Shown: positions 60,540 through 64,000 of the stretch, piece by piece
Position numbering within the stretch: the first letter of the stretch is position 1
Layout: each line of letters begins with the position of its first letter
Assembly (NCBI GenBank): GCA_022483245.1
Contig: JAKVNR010000001.1
Coordinates: 496,001-560,000, forward strand
Origin: Lactobacillus sp.
Lineage (GTDB): Bacteria > Bacillota > Bacilli > Lactobacillales > Lactobacillaceae
DNA length: 64,000 nucleotides
Direction: 5' to 3'
Position numbers and translations under genes: made by a program
Notes under the pieces: generated by a model
Told to the model about the DNA's origin: nothing
Database searches by the model: none
The model's input: the letters and a program-made list of their open reading frames with translations, nothing else

Positions 60540-62218
60540 TAGAATAAACCAGAAATTTTGCCGTTATTGTCAACGTCAATGTCTAAAGCGGCTGGATGTT
60601 TGGGCAGCCCAGGCATACTTAAAACATGCCCGGTAGTAACTACGATAAACCCGGCCCCATTTTTTAGTTGTAAGGAGCGGACATGCAAAGTGAAACCGCT
60701 AGGTGCGCCTAATACCTTTTTGTCATCACTAAAGCTAAACTGAGTCTTCGCAATAATGACTGGCAGTTTATCTTTTCCTAGGTGCCGCAAATGAGCCAGT
60801 TGCTGCTTGGCTAAGTCGCTATATTCGACTTGCCCTGCCCCATAAATTTGCTTAGCAATTTTGTCAATTTTTACTTCAACTGGGTCATTGTCAGCGTAAG
60901 TTCGCTTTATTGCAGCTTGAGGAGCATGATTCAGCAATTCCAAAACTTTATCAGCTGCTTCGGTTGAAGAATTCGTGCCGCGATCATGATAATTGACAAC
61001 AGCACATTCGACTCCCTCTGCTTCGATCAGTTGGCGCAAAACAGACAGCTCTTGCTCGGTATCGGTCGCAAATTCATTAATTAAGACAATCACTGGCAAA
61101 CCATAATGCCGCATATTATTCATATGCCGCTTGAGGTTAGCAAAGCCCGCCTTCAGGGAAGCAATGTTTTCTTGATCAAGCCGGTCAGTAGATTGTTCAG
61201 CCTGATACTTCAAAGCTCTGACAGTCGCCACAACGACTACGGCGTCTGGTTCTTTATCCAGGTGTTGAGATACAAAGTCCATAAACTTTTGTCCACCTAG
61301 ATCGGCCCCAAAGCCGGCTTCAGTTAAAACCACATCACTTAAGTGCATTGCCAGATCTGTGGCTAAGATTGAGTTAGCACCGTGGGCAATATTGGCAAAC
61401 GGTCCGCCGTGAACAAACGCTGGCACGTGATAAAGAGTTTGGACCAAATTAGGCTCAAGTGCTTTTGACAATAAAGCCGCAATCGCCCCTTCAAAATGCA
61501 GCTGTTTAACGTAAACAGGTTCATCATTGACAGTATAGCCAACCAGCATTTCGCCAATTCTGCGTTTCAAATCGTCAATATCTGATGCCAGGCAGAGAAT
61601 AGCCATCAATTCATTAGCTACCGTAATGGCAAAATGATCAGTCCGCTCGACCCCATTAAAACGCGAACCCTGTCCAATTGTAATGTTGCGCAAGGTCCGA
61701 TCATTGACGTCTAACCCGCGCTTTAGCAAAATTCGATTTGGATCCAGTTGCAAACTATTGTCTTGGTAAAGATAATTGTCAACTAAAGCTGCGAGCGTAT
61801 CAATCGCACTAGTTAAAGCATGCATGTCGCCAGTAAAGTGCAAATTAATATCTTCCATCGGAATGATTTGCGCTCTGCCGCCGCCAGTTGCACCACCTTT
61901 GAGGCCAAAGACTGGGCCCATTGAAGGCTCACGCAGTGCGATGGCTACTCGTTGGTGTTTTTGCTCTTGCAAGGCGTCAGCTAACCCAATCGTGATGGTC
62001 GACTTGCCTTCTCCAGCTGGTGTTGGACTAATTGAAGTTACGAGGATCAATTTGCCTAGTTTTTTATTTTGACGAATGCGCTTAATCGCCGGCCAGGTAA
62101 TTTTGGCTTTATCACGGCCATAGACTTCTAAGTCTTCTGGCTGCAAGTTTAATTTAGCTGCAATTTTTTCAATTTGTTGGGCAACAGTTGCTTGTGCAAT
62201 TTCAATATCAGATTTCAT
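60539..62218 (-). CDS. fhs: Formate-tetrahydrofolate ligase
   Basis: The 559-residue enzyme makes 10-formyl-THF from formate, ATP and THF for purine and fMet-tRNA synthesis. The P-loop is [14 protein letters not shown], and [18 protein letters not shown] and [14 protein letters not shown] are family signatures. AAGGAG is nine nt from the ATG at 62218. The ATG two codons earlier is too close to it. It lies in the operon small membrane protein-fhs-lspA-rluD-carA-carB, all tightly packed. Confidence 0.95.
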   Translation of the reverse strand: MKSDIEIAQATVAQQIEKIAAKLNLQPEDLEVYGRDKAKITWPAIKRIRQNKKLGKLILVTSISPTPAGEGKSTITIGLADALQEQKHQRVAIALREPSMGPVFGLKGGATGGGRAQIIPMEDINLHFTGDMHALTSAIDTLAALVDNYLYQDNSLQLDPNRILLKRGLDVNDRTLRNITIGQGSRFNGVERTDHFAITVANELMAILCLASDIDDLKRRIGEMLVGYTVNDEPVYVKQLHFEGAIAALLSKALEPNLVQTLYHVPAFVHGGPFANIAHGANSILATDLAMHLSDVVLTEAGFGADLGGQKFMDFVSQHLDKEPDAVVVVATVRALKYQAEQSTDRLDQENIASLKAGFANLKRHMNNMRHYGLPVIVLINEFATDTEQELSVLRQLIEAEGVECAVVNYHDRGTNSSTEAADKVLELLNHAPQAAIKRTYADNDPVEVKIDKIAKQIYGAGQVEYSDLAKQQLAHLRHLGKDKLPVIIAKTQFSFSDDKKVLGAPSGFTLHVRSLQLKNGAGFIVVTTGHVLSMPGLPKHPAALDIDVDNNGKISGLF

Positions 62219-62231
62219 GGGCATGTTCTCC

Positions 62232-62576
62232 TTAATTTTTCTCAAGAACTAAATAAGTCAGCTGTTTGTAATCAGACAACTTGGCTTGATAAATATGAAT
62301 CATCGAAAAGGCAAATAGCAACTTGGTGGACTCAATGGTCTGTGCTTTGCGTTGATAAGGCAATCTAATTTTGGTTTGCTCACCCTCCTTGCTAAGATAA
62401 CAAGTCAAAAAACTATAGAGCAAAGCCGCAGCAAACACTGCCCCAACAGCAATGGCAGGCCAAGAGATGCTACGGTTGCTTTCATAGCCGATAATAAAAG
62501 CAATAAATAGCACATCCAGCAACCAGCTGTTGTAAATTAGGCCGGCTTTACCTAAAAGCAGGCAATGTTTCTTCAT
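62232..62576 (-). CDS. Small membrane protein (possibly EbsA-like)
   Basis: The 114-residue protein has two membrane helices ([15 protein letters not shown] and [21 protein letters not shown]) followed by a basic, probably cytoplasmic tail. It may belong to the EbsA-like proteins of lactobacilli and enterococci, but I cannot confirm this. ATAAGGAG precedes the ATG. It is the first gene of the fhs operon, ending 13 nt before fhs. A TATAAT box about 30 nt upstream on the minus strand is the likely -10. Confidence 0.65.
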   Translation of the reverse strand: MKKHCLLLGKAGLIYNSWLLDVLFIAFIIGYESNRSISWPAIAVGAVFAAALLYSFLTCYLSKEGEQTKIRLPYQRKAQTIESTKLLFAFSMIHIYQAKLSDYKQLTYLVLEKN

Positions 62577-62671
62577 AGGCGCTCCTTATGATAAGATTTT
62601 CATAGATATTATAGCAGAAAAGCCGGCAACTTGATTGCTGGCAATTGGGATAGAAATTTGGAGTGAACAAC

Positions 62672-63547
62672 ATGAAAATCGGAGTTTTAACTGATAGTTC
62701 CGCCTATCTGACCCCCGAAGAACAGCAGGCAGATGGTATTAAGGTTTTGCCGATTCCTATTATTTGGGGCAAGCAAACTTATTACGACTTAGTCACGATC
62801 GGCTTTCACGAATTTTATCAAAAATTAGCCTCAGATTCAGACTTGCCGAATACCTCCCAGCCATCGACTGGGGAGCTAAAAGAAGCAATTGATAAATTTG
62901 TTGCTGATGGTTACACAGATGTGTTTGTCATTACTTTATCAAGTGGTATTTCCGGCTTTTACAACAACGTGGTGCAATATGCTCAGCAAGAAGACCGGCT
63001 TAAGATTCACCCCTTTGATTCAAAAGTAACTTGCGCTGGGTTAGCCTTCCAAGCCCAACTGGCTGGTCGTTTAGCCAAAACTGGCGCTGACGCAGAGACA
63101 ATTCAGGCTGCTTTAGAAGACTTGCGCAGCACAACCAGGGTCCGGTTTGAAGTTGATAATTTACAGCACCTAAAGCGGACTGGCCGGCTATCAAACGCGG
63201 CCAGCTTCATTGGGGGCTTGCTGAAAATCAAACCGATTTTAACCATGAATGTTCAAACTGACGGCAAAATTGTAGCGATTGCCAAAGAACGTCAAGAAAG
63301 ACGGGCCCTGCGCCATATCATTACTGATGTGCAAACTGATATAGCCAAAGCTAATTATCCAGTTCAGGGGACGATTTTCCATGCTGATGACGAGGCAAAA
63401 GAAGACGCCTGGTGCAAAGCTTTTCAAACTGAGGTTCCAACTATGCGCTTAGGCCGCAGCATTATTGGCCCAGTAGTTGGAACGCACGTTGGCCAGCATA
63501 CAATGTCGATTATCTGGGCGAAAGACTTAGCTGAATATTTCAAATAG
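62672..63547 (+). CDS. DegV family fatty-acid-binding protein (FakB-like), copy 2
   Basis: The 291-residue DegV protein has VLTDSSAYLT, the ligand pocket NTSQPSTGEL, TLSSGISG and NLQHLKRTGRLSNAASFIGGLL. It should bind a fatty acid for FakA-dependent phosphorylation. It differs clearly from the copy at 51626, so the two may prefer saturated and unsaturated chains as FakB1/FakB2 do (inference). TTTGGAG is well spaced from the ATG at 62672. A GTG three codons earlier overlaps that site. Confidence 0.9.
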   Translation: MKIGVLTDSSAYLTPEEQQADGIKVLPIPIIWGKQTYYDLVTIGFHEFYQKLASDSDLPNTSQPSTGELKEAIDKFVADGYTDVFVITLSSGISGFYNNVVQYAQQEDRLKIHPFDSKVTCAGLAFQAQLAGRLAKTGADAETIQAALEDLRSTTRVRFEVDNLQHLKRTGRLSNAASFIGGLLKIKPILTMNVQTDGKIVAIAKERQERRALRHIITDVQTDIAKANYPVQGTIFHADDEAKEDAWCKAFQTEVPTMRLGRSIIGPVVGTHVGQHTMSIIWAKDLAEYFK

Positions 63548-63562
63548 AAATCTTTCTCACGC

Positions 63563-63592
63563 AAAAAGCAGGACAAAAGTCCTGCTTTTTTT
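63563..63592. terminator. Convergent terminator
   Basis: AAAAAGCAGGAC (63563-63574) and GTCCTGCTTTTT (63579-63590) form a perfect stem. Confidence 0.88.
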
Positions 63593-63593
63593 G

Positions 63594-63998
63594 TTAATAC
63601 TTAAGTTCTAATTGCCAGTTATCGGCCGCTGGGTCAGTATGGTACAAACTTAGCAAATAATCAGGCCGCATAATTTGCTCCTGCACTAGCCAGTTAAAAG
63701 CCGGCGTTTGCTGCAGCGCAGTTAAGTCTTTTTCGCTGATTAGGTTGCTGCCAGTAAAATAAGCCCAGTGCATTTTAGCTAGTAAATGCGTGCCTGCTTG
63801 CCATAACTGCGGATCAATCTCGCGGCCAGCCAATTTTTGTAAAATTGGCCGCTGGTCGCGCTTAAAGAAAATGCTATGCAAATAAGCAGCAAATTCCTGC
63901 TCTGGCCTAGCAAAGCTGCGCCGCTGATAAATTAAACCAGTCGGAGATAACTGCACTACCCCATAACCTTGATCAGTCATACAAAAAGCCGAAGTCAC
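63594..63998 (-). CDS. Unrecognised protein, possibly truncated by the window edge
   Basis: At least 128 residues are encoded (from an internal ATG: MTDQGYGVVQLSPTGLIYQR), and a GTG start six codons earlier or a longer N-terminus outside the window is possible. The sequence is rich in aromatic and Gln residues, with no membrane segment or known motif that I can see (LLAKMHWAYFTGSNLI, YLLSLYHTDPAADNW). It looks like a real soluble protein in a normal codon style. Function unknown. Confidence 0.6.
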   Translation of the reverse strand: MTSAFCMTDQGYGVVQLSPTGLIYQRRSFARPEQEFAAYLHSIFFKRDQRPILQKLAGREIDPQLWQAGTHLLAKMHWAYFTGSNLISEKDLTALQQTPAFNWLVQEQIMRPDYLLSLYHTDPAADNWQLELKY

Positions 63999-64000
63999 TA

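Overview
The window looks like chromosome from a lactic acid bacterium of the family Lactobacillaceae (Lactobacillus in the broad sense). The evidence is the moderately AT-rich base composition, strong AGGAGG-type ribosome binding sites with frequent TTG and GTG starts, OppA-type lipoproteins, a PepC/PepE-type aminopeptidase, a YSIRK/LPxTG surface protein, a XerS-like recombinase, the plsY-parE-parC order, and a T-box and an M-box leader. I cannot name the species. I saw no tRNA, rRNA, CRISPR array, insertion sequence or prophage.

Layout. 0-7.5 kb: T-box-controlled brnQ, then redox and detoxification genes. These are a RibD-like reductase, a LysR regulator diverging from a nitroreductase and a broken NAD(P)-binding protein, and a MerR-tag pair diverging from an alpha/beta hydrolase. 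Two promoters here share a MerR-type 19-bp spacer and the same dyad, so they form a small local regulon. 7.5-20 kb: two paralogous peptide-binding lipoproteins, cupin and CMD genes, a Mg2+ riboswitch with mgtA, a DUF4143 ATPase, an acetyltransferase, an SPFH protein, a membrane-anchored EEP-family protein, and a mazEF pair whose toxin is frameshifted. 20-30 kb: a relP-response regulator-kinase operon with an amber stop in the regulator, small metabolic genes, a frameshifted LPxTG beta-helix-like surface protein, an MFS exporter with a leader terminator, and a frameshifted deaminase. 30-42 kb: a peptidase, three acetyltransferases, MarR, ogt, a second EEP paralogue, plsY, parE, parC, ppaC and cyclophilin. 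42-47.5 kb: an AT-richer block with an Rrf2 regulator, an osmoprotectant-type ABC transporter (broken binding protein) and two quinone-reductase-like genes. 47.5-64 kb: deoR/deoC, a XerS-like recombinase, a MarR-degV-dehydrogenase operon, rqcH/fbpA, an operon running small membrane protein-fhs-lspA-rluD-carA-carB, a second degV, and an edge gene.

The most striking observation is the carAB pair at the end of the fhs-lspA-rluD operon. Both reading frames are full length and translationally coupled. CarA has lost the glutaminase Cys and His, and CarB has lost the metal-binding Glu and Asn and the nucleotide loops of both ATP-grasp halves. The C-terminal MGS-like allosteric domain of CarB still looks ordinary. 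This looks like a maintained pseudo-carbamoyl-phosphate synthetase, perhaps a nucleotide-sensing or scaffold complex.

A second theme is recent decay. At least eight accessory genes between 4 and 44 kb carry one inactivating lesion each (three amber, one ochre, three frameshifts, one truncation), while housekeeping genes are intact.
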